From positions 1 to 49,460 of the forward strand of contig CACXMH010000010.1 of NCBI GenBank assembly GCA_902768715.1: 49,460 bases of DNA, read 5' to 3'. This DNA comes from Fibrobacter succinogenes. GTDB taxonomy: Bacteria; Fibrobacterota; Fibrobacteria; Fibrobacterales; Fibrobacteraceae. Of the stretch, positions 16,106 to 24,884 are shown piece by piece. The notes below the pieces were generated by a model. The model saw only the letters and a list, made by a program, of their open reading frames with translations. It was not told where the DNA came from and did no database searches. Both the position numbers and the translations under genes were made by a program. The stretch's first letter is position 1. Every line of letters starts with the position of its first letter.

Positions 16106-18573
16106 CGGATACGGACCGTACGGAACTGGCCATCCATGCGCACGATGTAGCTACCTGCCTTTGGAATTTCTACACGAGCTGACCCGCTCTGCGCAACACC
16201 TCGGGCAACCAGGCTTCCCTGCATGTCAAACACGGCCCACTTTGCGCCGGCCTTCATCCCGTGGATATCCAAAGTACGGCCCTGGACAGCCACCGAGAAG
16301 GCATTCAGGCGACCAGCCTCCCCATAACGGATAGATGCAGATTCCGTTTCCCAGTAAGGGTACAACGTCAGCTTGGCGTTGGTAGAATAGGCCGATTCGA
16401 GGTCGTATGTCTTGGCCCCGCCATCTTCTGTTGACCATCCTGCCTGAACATATCCATCCCTCAGGTAAGAGATTCCCTGCAGTTTGATGGGTTCGTCATA
16501 AACCTTTTCTTCGGCAGGAACGATTCCCAAGCCGTAGGCTCCAGCCATATAGGTAATGACATATGTCCGAACTTTCCATTTGGCGTAGAAGGTCTTGTTG
16601 CCAAAGGAACCCTTAGAAATCTGCGATGCGGCATTGCTGAAATCAGTATCGTAATACCAGCCCTCAAACACATAGCCTATCTTTGTCGGTGTTTTCAGCT
16701 TGATAGTTTCGCTTTCCGCGGTGTAGGATTCCGGATTAGCCTTATTGTTGACACCACCGTCCAATTTATATGTAATGGTATAGGTAACGGGAGTCCACTT
16801 GGCGTATGCAACCTTGCTTTCTGTTATGGCAGCGTCAAAGTCAAAAGCGGTTTTACATTCCTTTTCGGTAAACCATCCGTCAAAAGAGTACCCCTCGGCC
16901 TTCGGATTTTCAGGCTTGCCGACCTTAGCTCCGCTTTCAACTTTCACAAAAGATGTGCCATACCCTTGCGTTTCGAATGTCACCATAAATACGGGAGTCT
17001 CCGTCCAAATCGCATAGAAGGTCTTTGCCGTTTTCGCCGTTCCGAGAACCGTCAATACCTCGGTAGCATTAGCTGAATCGCCCCAGCCAGCAAAATAATA
17101 GGTCTTCTCGTTTTCGGTATAGGACAAAGGCAGTCCGACGCCACCTATATCAATGGTTCCGTCTTCGGCCACCCTTTTCACTTTTGTAGTTGAAGTGTCC
17201 GAAAAAATTCCGCCATTAGCATCAAAGGTGATTTCAACCATTGTCTTCCAGTAGGCATAGACCGTCGTAGAAACTCCCACCTTTCCCAAATTCTTGGCGG
17301 GACCGGTCGCATCGGGAGTCAGCGCCCAACCACCAAAAGCGGTATCGCCATGAACAGGAACCGAAATTTCATCGGCGGTAATCCTTTCACCAGATTTCAA
17401 GAACTTGGATGTCTTCGAACCGTCAGGGAAAATTCCACCATTGGCATCGAAGGCAATTTCATAGACGACCTCATCATTGTTGTCACGGGTTGTTCCGTTG
17501 AGCACGACATGGACATCGCCAACACTCCAAGATCCATCTTTTGTGCAGGTATTATCATCCCATTCACCACCATTCAAGTCGCATACCACCTTGGGTGCAT
17601 TGACATTCTTGACGCCTGACGCAGTTCCATCGATGGTCAAGCTATCGGTCTTTTTACCAAAGCCGTCAGCAACGACATCCATGTCAAAGTAAGTCCTTGA
17701 AACGGTTAGTTTGCCCTCTTCATAAAAACCTACAACACCTCCAGCTACGCCATTCCCACTATTGATGATGATGTTTCCGTCGTATGCGCAAGCGTCAATG
17801 GTCGCGGAACCCGACTTGCGTACGTAGCCTGCAACACCACCCGCATAAGAGTCATTACCACTCACCAGGATATCCACCGTACTGAGGCTATTCTTTATGG
17901 ATCCAGCCCAGATATTGCCGACAAGGCCTCCGATACCGTTTCCTTGACCGCTAGTGAGGACCTTGCCAGACACATAACAATTATCGACCGTACCGCTTTT
18001 CTGGAACGCGACAATGGGCCCAACAGAAACAGGATTGTTTTCTCCACCACCAACGCCCTTGTTGGCAGATGCCGCGATATCGATCTTTATTAAATTCAGG
18101 TTCTTGACAACGCCCCCTCCAAGGATGCCTACTAAACCAACATTCTGGGCATTACACTTTGGCTTGTTTTCGGGACATAGCTTATTTGAAATTTCTCCAA
18201 GCTTCTCCGAATCAAGATATAAATTGGAAATGGTATATCCGTTTCCGTCAAAGATTCCTCCGAAACTGACTGCACCGGTTCCAACAGCAATAGGGACGAA
18301 TAACTTGCCTCCCATATCCAAGGATGCCATGAGCTTTGCATTTATCTTGACGACTGTATCCTTTTTCTCCGTCAAGGAAACATTGTTTACCGCATCCCTA
18401 AACCAGGCCAGGTTCGCCTCGTTCTCGATGAGGTAATATTCCTTTTTTTCTATGGTTTCTTTTTTGGGTTCAGCCGTAGATTTTCCATCCCAAGCGGCAA
18501 AAACCTGACAAGCCCCAACCATCAGAAAAGCGAGGGCAAAAACCTTTGTAGCCAAGCGTGATTTCATTTGCAT
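16102..18573 (-). CDS. Surface protein with GLUG-like and InlB-type repeats
   Basis: 823 residues from ATG 18573. This start is chosen because an AAAGGAG SD sits 6 nt before it and a signal peptide follows directly (MQMKSRLATKVFALAF...CQVFA); a longer frame to 18612 has no RBS. Residues about 40-330 are Gly-rich repeats of GLUG/beta-helix type (GGIFDGNGYTISNLYL, GGLVGNI, GGVAGYV, GGVVGFY). Residues about 370-740 hold five InlB B-type repeats (Listeria-Bacteroides type, TIGR02543) with the ITFDANGG...FxGW...YAxW pattern. The C-terminus is a sorting-like module ending in RTVRIR, as on the cellulases here. It is probably a cell-surface or secreted adhesin-like protein. Its stop overlaps that of the BASS gene. 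Confidence 0.88.
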   Translation of the reverse strand: MQMKSRLATKVFALAFLMVGACQVFAAWDGKSTAEPKKETIEKKEYYLIENEANLAWFRDAVNNVSLTEKKDTVVKINAKLMASLDMGGKLFVPIAVGTGAVSFGGIFDGNGYTISNLYLDSEKLGEISNKLCPENKPKCNAQNVGLVGILGGGVVKNLNLIKIDIAASANKGVGGGENNPVSVGPIVAFQKSGTVDNCYVSGKVLTSGQGNGIGGLVGNIWAGSIKNSLSTVDILVSGNDSYAGGVAGYVRKSGSATIDACAYDGNIIINSGNGVAGGVVGFYEEGKLTVSRTYFDMDVVADGFGKKTDSLTIDGTASGVKNVNAPKVVCDLNGGEWDDNTCTKDGSWSVGDVHVVLNGTTRDNNDEVVYEIAFDANGGIFPDGSKTSKFLKSGERITADEISVPVHGDTAFGGWALTPDATGPAKNLGKVGVSTTVYAYWKTMVEITFDANGGIFSDTSTTKVKRVAEDGTIDIGGVGLPLSYTENEKTYYFAGWGDSANATEVLTVLGTAKTAKTFYAIWTETPVFMVTFETQGYGTSFVKVESGAKVGKPENPKAEGYSFDGWFTEKECKTAFDFDAAITESKVAYAKWTPVTYTITYKLDGGVNNKANPESYTAESETIKLKTPTKIGYVFEGWYYDTDFSNAASQISKGSFGNKTFYAKWKVRTYVITYMAGAYGLGIVPAEEKVYDEPIKLQGISYLRDGYVQAGWSTEDGGAKTYDLESAYSTNAKLTLYPYWETESASIRYGEAGRLNAFSVAVQGRTLDIHGMKAGAKWAVFDMQGSLVARGVAQSGSARVEIPKAGSYIVRMDGQFRTVRIR

Positions 18574-18668
18574 CAACCACTCCTTTTTTTGTACCAGCAC
18601 ACACTGCAGCACGCAATGCTGTAATACCTAACAAACTGAAAATAATCAAAAAACGGCCAAATATCCAC

Positions 18669-18705
18669 AAAAAAAGATAAAAGGCATAAAAAAACGCCTT
18701 TTATC
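18669..18705 (-). terminator. Terminator of the glk-rhlE operon
   Basis: A 10-bp perfect stem, GATAAAAGGC/GCCTTTTATC, with a 10-nt loop. On the - strand it is followed by TTTTTTT. It lies 30 nt after the rhlE stop. Confidence 0.88.
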
Positions 18706-18733
18706 ACTGTATCGGGGGATATAAAGCACTATT

Positions 18734-20152
18734 CTAATTTGGAATATTGCTCGATTCCCGCATACGGCGGCGGGCCTTTGAACCGGGGCGGTTGCGGCGC
18801 CGCTTGTGATGATCAGAATTTTGAGGCCGCTGGGAATTTTGTTCGGGCTTGGGCTGTTGCACAGGCTGCGTCGTTTTGAGAGGCTGTTGCTTGGGGGCTT
18901 TGGGAGGGGTCTGTGTCGGTTTTGAGTTCTGTGCCGGTTTTTCGCGGCGCGGGAATCCGCGACCACGGGCGTTGCGCATCTCGCTTTCGGGAGTCTCCTT
19001 CTGCGGAGGCGGCAACTTCTCGAATATGGCCTTGTCCCCTTCGGGAATCTTTATCTTGGTGAGCTTCTCAATGGCGCGCAGGTCCTGCTCCTCGTCGGGA
19101 GCACAGAACGAGATGGCGATTCCGTCCTTGCCTGCTCGGGCGGTGCGGCCTATGCGGTGCACGAAGGTTTCGGGAACGTCGGGCAGGTCGTAGTTGAACA
19201 CGTGGGAGACGTCATCCACATCGATACCCCGGGCGGCGATGTCGGTAGCCACCAGCACCCGGATTTTTTCGTCCTTGAAATTTTTAAGGGCCTCCTGCCT
19301 GCGGGTCTGGCTCTTGTTTCCGTGAATGGCGGCACACTTGACGCCCGCCTTTTCCAGTACGCGGGTAATCTTGTCGGCGCCGTGCTTGGTGCGGCTAAAG
19401 ACAAGCACCTTCTTCATCTCGGTGTGTTCCAGCAACAGCTCTTTCAGGAGTGCTCCCTTGCGGCGCTTGTCGATACGGTACAGTTCCTGACGGATGCGTT
19501 CAATGGGCGTGCTCTGGGGCGCGACCTCCACACGGACCGGATTCGGCCGGAGGATTGTAGCGGCAAGCTTGGTGATGTCGTCGGGCATGGTGGCGCTAAA
19601 GAACAGATTCTGGCGCTTTTGCGGCAGGAGCGCCACCACCTTACGGATATCGTGGATGAACCCCATGTCCAGCATGCGGTCGGCCTCATCCAGCACAAAG
19701 AATTCCAGGGCCTTCAGGGAGACCGCCTTCTGGCCGATAAGGTCCAGCAGACGCCCCGGAGTTGCCACCAGCACGTCAACACCCCGGACCAGGCAGTTTT
19801 TCTGGGAGGCGTCCCCGACGCCGCCAAAGATGCAGGTACTGGAAATAGCCGTGAACTGGGCGTACTGCTTGAAACACTCCTCCACCTGGATGGCAAGTTC
19901 CCGAGTAGGAAGCAGGATCAGGGCCCGGCAGGTCTTGGGCGCACGGAACTTTCCGGAATCCAGAAGCAGCTGCAAAATCGGCAGGGCGAATGCCGCCGTC
20001 TTGCCGGTGCCCGTCTGGGCGATTCCCAGCAGGTCCTTGCCTTCGAGCAGACTCGGGATGGACTGTTCCTGGATGGGGGTGGGCGTTTCGTAGCCTACAG
20101 CACGGATGGCACGCTGCAAGGGGTTTGCCAGAGGGAGTTCAGAAAAAAGCAT
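18734..20152 (-). CDS. rhlE: DEAD-box RNA helicase (RhlE type)
   Basis: 472 residues. Superfamily 2 helicase core at about 1-365 with a Q motif (TPTPIQEQSIP), Walker A AQTGTGKT (45-52), PTRELA, DEADRMLDMGF (D155-D158), SAT (186-188) and HRIGRTAR. The tail (about 375-472) is disordered and rich in Lys, Arg, Pro and Gln with repeated QNSKPTQ/KPEQNSQ-like units, and should bind RNA non-specifically. Such proteins unwind short duplexes in ribosome assembly or mRNA turnover. It starts 10 nt after glk, with no SD, so it is probably co-transcribed with glk and translated by reinitiation. A clear terminator follows. Confidence 0.93.
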   Translation of the reverse strand: MLFSELPLANPLQRAIRAVGYETPTPIQEQSIPSLLEGKDLLGIAQTGTGKTAAFALPILQLLLDSGKFRAPKTCRALILLPTRELAIQVEECFKQYAQFTAISSTCIFGGVGDASQKNCLVRGVDVLVATPGRLLDLIGQKAVSLKALEFFVLDEADRMLDMGFIHDIRKVVALLPQKRQNLFFSATMPDDITKLAATILRPNPVRVEVAPQSTPIERIRQELYRIDKRRKGALLKELLLEHTEMKKVLVFSRTKHGADKITRVLEKAGVKCAAIHGNKSQTRRQEALKNFKDEKIRVLVATDIAARGIDVDDVSHVFNYDLPDVPETFVHRIGRTARAGKDGIAISFCAPDEEQDLRAIEKLTKIKIPEGDKAIFEKLPPPQKETPESEMRNARGRGFPRREKPAQNSKPTQTPPKAPKQQPLKTTQPVQQPKPEQNSQRPQNSDHHKRRRNRPGSKARRRMRESSNIPN

Positions 20153-20162
20153 TGGGCAGCGT

Positions 20163-21230
20163 TTATTTCTGCAAGTTCAGGCTAGCGTTGGCCGCACCGT
20201 ACAGGCTAATGCTGTAATCCTTGATGATATAGACCGGAATCTTGTTCAGAAGCGGACGGATGTTCGGGTTGTAGTTCTTCTCGAAATACTTCATGAACAG
20301 GTTGTCGCGTTCGAGCCAGCGCAAATCCTTCTGCACCGTACCGCCGGCCAAGTAGAAACCGCCGAGAGGCAAGAACAGGGTCGCTGCATCACTTGCGAAA
20401 CGGGCGAGCATCTTCACGAACAGGCGCATCATTTCGGCGGCCACCGGATCGGTGTCGCTTGCGCGGCTGATGTACTTGGGACGATCGTTGGGTTCGGTTT
20501 CTTCAATCTTCTTGAAGGCCTCGTTGTCGGGAACGCCGCGGGTCTCCTTCCACCATTCGTACATGTTGCGGAGCCCCATGCCGGAGACCAGCGGTTCCAC
20601 GCCGGGAACCATGCCAATCTTCTTTTCCATGTAGTCGTGGAATTCCTGGGAGTCCTTGTCGAAGGGAGCGAAAGTGGAGTGTCCGCCTTCGGAACTTGCG
20701 GGGATGTACTTCTCGCCGTCGAAAGCAAGGAAACCAACGCCCATGCCGGTACCCGGACCGATAACCGCCTTGGTGGTCTTCTGGGGGGCGGGCTGGCTGC
20801 CGTCGGTATGGGTAAGCTTGAAAATCTGTTTGGGGTCATCCACGTCCAGCGTCGGGATACCGTAGCTGATGGCCATAAAATCGTTGATGACAAGGGTCGG
20901 GATGCCGGTCGCCGCAGTGAGGGCGTCGCCGTCCACGCTCCAGGGCAGGTTGGTCATCACGCACTTGTTGGCGGCCACCGGACCTGCGGCGCTAATGCAC
21001 ACGTGGCTAGGCTTGAGATCTGCACGGGATTCAGCAGCGAGGCGAAGAGTCTCAAGGATGGGGGCTTCCAGGCCGTCGATATCCTTGGAGGGGCACACCG
21101 TCTCAAGAATCAGCGTGAACTTGCCGTCTTTGTAGCCTACGAGGCCAAGGTTCGTGTTGGTGCCGCCAATATCGCCTGCCAAAACCAGGCGGTCAAACTT
21201 TGCATCGGGATTAAGCCATTTGATTTCCAT
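20163..21230 (-). CDS. glk: Glucokinase (Glk family, PF02685-like)
   Basis: 355 residues. Phosphate-1 motif AGDIGGTNTN (about 18-27), catalytic Asp in VINDFMAISYGIP, adenosine-side IGPGTGMGVGFL and SEGGHSTFAP are those of the E. coli Glk-type family rather than the ROK family, whose zinc-binding Cys motif is absent. It phosphorylates free glucose at O-6 with ATP, a logical step after cellodextrin hydrolysis by the cellulases in this window. A GGAG SD sits about 7 nt before the ATG, and a TATATT element lies about 25 nt further upstream. It is first in an operon with rhlE. Confidence 0.93.
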   Translation of the reverse strand: MEIKWLNPDAKFDRLVLAGDIGGTNTNLGLVGYKDGKFTLILETVCPSKDIDGLEAPILETLRLAAESRADLKPSHVCISAAGPVAANKCVMTNLPWSVDGDALTAATGIPTLVINDFMAISYGIPTLDVDDPKQIFKLTHTDGSQPAPQKTTKAVIGPGTGMGVGFLAFDGEKYIPASSEGGHSTFAPFDKDSQEFHDYMEKKIGMVPGVEPLVSGMGLRNMYEWWKETRGVPDNEAFKKIEETEPNDRPKYISRASDTDPVAAEMMRLFVKMLARFASDAATLFLPLGGFYLAGGTVQKDLRWLERDNLFMKYFEKNYNPNIRPLLNKIPVYIIKDYSISLYGAANASLNLQK

Positions 21231-21360
21231 AAAAAACTCCAGGTTATACGAGAAGAATATAGTAATTCAGGGTTTAGAGAAAAATACCATGGTTTCGCCA
21301 TTCGTTCCAAACGCACGAAGTGCGTGTTTTGGGGCTCGGGGTGCGGGTCTTAAACATTGT

Positions 21361-21427
21361 CATCCCCGACTTGGTCGGGGATCCGCTAAATCGCAGTAAG
21401 CGGATCCTCGCCTTCGCGAGGATGACG
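21361..21427. repeat. Composite REP-like element with three hairpins
   Basis: Hairpin 1 ATCCCCGAC-TTG-GTCGGGGAT (21362-21382), hairpin 2 GATCCGCT/AGCGGATC (21380-21406) and hairpin 3 ATCCTCGC-CTTC-GCGAGGAT (21404-21423), followed by GACG. The ends are the inverted GTCATCC / GGATGAC signatures of the family. Confidence 0.8.
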
Positions 21428-21459
21428 TTCCTTGCGCCTCGAGCCTCGAGCCTATTTTC

Positions 21460-21465
21460 TACATT
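21460..21465 (+). promoter_or_regulatory. -10 box giving leaderless EamA mRNA
   Basis: TACATT, 7 nt before ATG 21473. No SD is present. Confidence 0.5.
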
Positions 21466-21472
21466 TCTCGCG

Positions 21473-22366
21473 ATGAAAAACAGCACCGCCATCTGGCACA
21501 TATTGGCCGTTGCCACCGTAATCTTCTGGGGCACGAGCTTTGTGAGTACCAAGGTCCTGCTGACCCACGGTTTTTCGGCGGTACAGGTGTTCTTTATCCG
21601 GTTCGTGTTCACCTACCTGCTGTTGCTGGCCATAAGCCACAAGAAAATCCTGGCGCAAAACTTAAAAGACGAGTTCTTGCTGTTCATCAGCGGCATCACC
21701 GGCGGTACGCTGTACTTTTGGGCAGAAAACACCGCCCTCACCCTGTCGCCTTCTTCTAACGTTTCCCTCATCGTCTGTACCAACCCGCTGCTCATCATGA
21801 TTTTTGGCGGGCTCTTGTTCAAAAGCGAGCGGCTCAAGTCCAGACAAATCCTGGGTTCCCTGCTGACCTTCGTAGGGATGGTGCTGGTGGTCCTCAACGG
21901 CAAGTTCATATTGAAACTTTCACCCCTGGGGGATTTCCTCGCCTTTGTGGCAGCCATTCTCTGGACCATCTACTCCCTGAGCCTCAAGCCCTTTAAGGCG
22001 CGGTACAGCACCCTGTTCATCACCCGAAAAATTTTTTTCTACAGCATTGTCAGTTCCATCCCCCTCATGGCGGCAGAACACCTGCAAGGGCGATCCATTC
22101 CCTGGGAAAACTTTGCCGATCCCGTAGTGGCGTTTAACTTCTTGTGCCTCGCCATATTCTCTTCGCTACTGGGCTATGTGGCGTGGAACACAGTCCTCGA
22201 AAAACTGGGTACGGTCCTGGCCAGCAACTATGTCTATGCCCTGCCCCTGGTAACCATCATCACCGCCATGATTGCCATCGGGGAACGCATCTCTCCTGTG
22301 GCCTGGGCAGGAGCCGCCACCATCGTCATGGGCATGGCCATCGCAGAATACAAGGGTCGGCGATAA
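21473..22366 (+). CDS. EamA/DMT-family membrane transporter
   Basis: 297 residues, ten transmembrane helices in two EamA repeats (first repeat opens with WHILAVATVIFWGTSF; second near LSPLGDFLAFVAAILWTIYSLSLK; the end has the usual EERISP-like loop, here GERISPVAWAG). These carriers export amino acids or other small metabolites. An upstream in-frame ATG at 21320 was rejected because its extra 51 codons are translated REP-like repeat; ATG 21473 directly precedes a normal first helix. The TACATT at 7 nt upstream and the lack of an SD suggest a leaderless mRNA. The substrate cannot be told. Confidence 0.88.
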   Translation: MKNSTAIWHILAVATVIFWGTSFVSTKVLLTHGFSAVQVFFIRFVFTYLLLLAISHKKILAQNLKDEFLLFISGITGGTLYFWAENTALTLSPSSNVSLIVCTNPLLIMIFGGLLFKSERLKSRQILGSLLTFVGMVLVVLNGKFILKLSPLGDFLAFVAAILWTIYSLSLKPFKARYSTLFITRKIFFYSIVSSIPLMAAEHLQGRSIPWENFADPVVAFNFLCLAIFSSLLGYVAWNTVLEKLGTVLASNYVYALPLVTIITAMIAIGERISPVAWAGAATIVMGMAIAEYKGRR

Positions 22367-22490
22367 CTTACCCTATTCTTACGAATCTGCTTATTTTGGA
22401 CAATATGTCCACATTGTAAACAAAACTGGCCTACGGATTTTCGTCAGTTCAAATTATATTTACACCGGGATTTAAAAAAAAGGATTGAGT

Positions 22491-24686
22491 ATGAATATCT
22501 TGAAAATGACTGCCGCGTTTGGGTTGGCCATTGTGGCCAGCGGCTCCATGGCCCTTGCCGCCGATTTGCCCAAGGCCACCGAAATCTACCCCAGGATGGG
22601 AATTGGCTGGAATCTGGGCAACACCATGGAAGTTCCTAGTGATCCTACCGCCTGGGGTAATATTGTTCCAAACGCCGCTATTATCAAAGGTGTAAAAAAT
22701 GCGGGTTTTTCAACCATCCGCATTCCCTGTGCCTGGGACAGCCACGCAACCAACGGAACTATCAGCAGTGATTGGCTCAGCACGGTAAAAACCGTTGTCG
22801 ATTTGGCTATCAACGAGGGAATGTACGTTATCTTGAACAGCCATTGGGACAACGGCTGGCTCGAAGACAACGTCTTTAGCGGGAACCACCCGGACCGCGA
22901 TAAGAATCCAACCTCCACGGATTCTTCCAAGGTACGTCAGTTGCAGGAAAAATACTGGAAACAGATTGCCGACTATTTCAAGGACTATGACGAGCACCTG
23001 CTTTTCGCCAGCGCCAATGAACCCGGAGTCAACGACCCTCGGGATGGTGCCGCCGCCGATGGCTACACCGAAAACGGCCAATATGCCTTTACGGACGAAC
23101 GTATGACCATCTTAAAAAGGCTCCACGAAGCGTGTCTCCGCTCCGTTCGTGCCTCTGGCGGAAACAACGCCACAAGAACCGTCATCGTGCAGACTCCCCG
23201 CACCGAAATCGACAAGTATACCCAGCTTGCCGCCCAATACCCAACTGACCCCGCAGGTGAGGGATATACTATGGTAGAGGTCCATTTCTACCCGTACCAG
23301 TTCTCCTCCATGAATAGCGGAGACATGAACGGCGATGGTTGGACTATGTATGAATTTTATTACTGGGAGGACATTACCACTGGTACCGATGCGAACCACA
23401 CCTGCACAAGCGCAAAGAATAACGACGGTTCTAAAAACCACATTGACAAGCAATTCAAGAAACTCCAGACCGCCTTTGCCGACAAGGGTATTCCTGTTGT
23501 AATTGGCGAAATGGGAGCCAACAAGCGCTACAGTTACGAGGCCAAAGAAGGCTTTAACCTGAGCAAGCATCTCGACGCCGTTGCCGCGTGGTATGGCTAT
23601 ACCGTAGCTTCAGCCAAGACTCACGGCATAGTCCCCATCGTATGGGACACTGGCTATGAGGGAAGCAACGAGAAGGGCGACGACATGACGATTATCCGCC
23701 GTCAGTCAAAATACGGTTCTGACCTGGGCGCTGTTGTAGATGAGCTTACATTGAATGCCATCAAGACCCAATACGCAGCAGCCGAGGCCTATACTCCTGC
23801 AGAAAAGCCCGTCATTTCTGCAAATGACAAGGCTCTCTGGGTGACAATCACCTCCAAGACGGCCGCAGAAGCAGAAAATTCGACGGTGCGCATCAATCTT
23901 AGCGGAGCCGACTGGAGTAACTACACTGCCATTTCGTTCCAAATCCGCACCGAAGGAACCTTTGCTCCCTGCCCCGGCAACCAGTGGGCATGGGGCAGTT
24001 TCACATTGTTTGCCATGAGCAGCAACGACTGGGATAACGCCTGGACACAGGTTGCTATTGGCCAAGTCGCCGACTTCAGCGGAGCTCTCAATACGGTCAA
24101 GGTTGAATTTGGCGAAGGAGATGATAAACTTTCCCTTGTTGATCCGAAAAATGTCAACGCCCTGGGTATCCTGGCTAACGGAACTCAATTCAATGGGACC
24201 ATGTACTTGAACAACATCTTGCTCCACAAGGCTAACGGCACGGTTGACACGCTCCAGTCTTTTGACAAGACCCTGCCTGATGAGTTTGGCGGTAACGCCA
24301 AGGGCATCCTCATTCAGGCCAATGCCGATGGAACAGGGCCTTCTACCATTAACAGCAGCAATTCCGCTGCTCCGGCTTCTTCGAACAGCAACACCAACAA
24401 CAAGCCCGGCAGCAGCAACAGCACGGCTATCGCAACGCCCGTCATCGCTCAGAACGTCCACTTCTCTGCGGAACATGGCACCATCACCGCTACATTCAAC
24501 GCCATTACCGCAGGCCGCACAACGGTCTCGCTCATGAACAGCCTGGGCCAGGTAATTGCAAGCAAGAATGTGAACGTCTCCCGCGGCGTCAACAGCGTTT
24601 CCTTGGAAACAAGCTATCAGGGTACCGCCTTCCTGGTCATCCGTCAGGGCAGTCAGAAGTTGGTCAAGACGGTACGACTGAAGTAA
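22491..24686 (+). CDS. Secreted GH5 cellulase with CBM-like and sorting modules
   Basis: 731 residues from ATG 22491; AAAGGA lies 6 nt upstream, and a TTG at 22485 overlaps the SD spacing. Signal peptide at 1-24 (...GSMALAA). GH5 catalytic domain at about 30-425: GIGWNLGNTME, ILNSHWDNGW, acid Glu177 in SANEPG, nucleophile Glu340 in VIGEMGAN. Residues about 445-580 form a beta-sandwich region resembling CBM11-type modules (ISFQIRTEG...LNNILLHK). A Ser/Asn linker (about 613-646) precedes a sorting-like C-terminal module ending in VKTVRLK. It should cleave cellulose or mixed-linkage glucan. It is convergent with the GH9 gene. A TATATT at 22455-22460 and a near-palindrome GGACAATATGTCC (22398-22410) lie upstream and could be promoter and operator. 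Confidence 0.93.
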   Translation: MNILKMTAAFGLAIVASGSMALAADLPKATEIYPRMGIGWNLGNTMEVPSDPTAWGNIVPNAAIIKGVKNAGFSTIRIPCAWDSHATNGTISSDWLSTVKTVVDLAINEGMYVILNSHWDNGWLEDNVFSGNHPDRDKNPTSTDSSKVRQLQEKYWKQIADYFKDYDEHLLFASANEPGVNDPRDGAAADGYTENGQYAFTDERMTILKRLHEACLRSVRASGGNNATRTVIVQTPRTEIDKYTQLAAQYPTDPAGEGYTMVEVHFYPYQFSSMNSGDMNGDGWTMYEFYYWEDITTGTDANHTCTSAKNNDGSKNHIDKQFKKLQTAFADKGIPVVIGEMGANKRYSYEAKEGFNLSKHLDAVAAWYGYTVASAKTHGIVPIVWDTGYEGSNEKGDDMTIIRRQSKYGSDLGAVVDELTLNAIKTQYAAAEAYTPAEKPVISANDKALWVTITSKTAAEAENSTVRINLSGADWSNYTAISFQIRTEGTFAPCPGNQWAWGSFTLFAMSSNDWDNAWTQVAIGQVADFSGALNTVKVEFGEGDDKLSLVDPKNVNALGILANGTQFNGTMYLNNILLHKANGTVDTLQSFDKTLPDEFGGNAKGILIQANADGTGPSTINSSNSAAPASSNSNTNNKPGSSNSTAIATPVIAQNVHFSAEHGTITATFNAITAGRTTVSLMNSLGQVIASKNVNVSRGVNSVSLETSYQGTAFLVIRQGSQKLVKTVRLK

Positions 24687-24731
24687 ACTAGGCTTGCAGT
24701 GAAATCACTGCAGTTCTCAGGATATAGGAAG

Positions 24732-24757
24732 TCCCCGACACTGTCGGGGATTTTTTT
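24732..24757 (+). terminator. GH5 terminator
   Basis: TCCCCGAC-ACT-GTCGGGGA followed by TTTTTTT. A second hairpin (TGCAGTG-AAAT-CACTGCA, 24694-24711) precedes it. Confidence 0.9.
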
Positions 24758-24825
24758 GATAGCTCACGGAAAACTGCAAAGTCTAAAAGCAAGAATAAGT
24801 AAGTTGGTATAGACTTTGCTCACGG

Positions 24826-24849
24826 ATGCTCGACCTGGTCGAGCATGAC
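24826..24849. repeat. REP-like palindrome
   Basis: ATGCTCGAC-CTG-GTCGAGCAT followed by GAC, between the convergent GH5 and GH9 genes. It could also act as the GH9 3' hairpin, but no T-run follows it. Confidence 0.7.
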
Positions 24850-24884
24850 GAGGTGTATAAATCTAAGGAGAACAAAGAGCGTTT

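Noticed and set aside
18574-18612. Earlier start of the InlB-repeat protein
   Set aside because: A proper AAAGGAG SD and signal peptide point to ATG 18573.
21320-21472. Longer N-terminus for the EamA transporter
   Set aside because: The extra 51 codons translate the REP-like hairpins and an adjacent low-complexity stretch; the ATG at 21473 gives a normal first helix.
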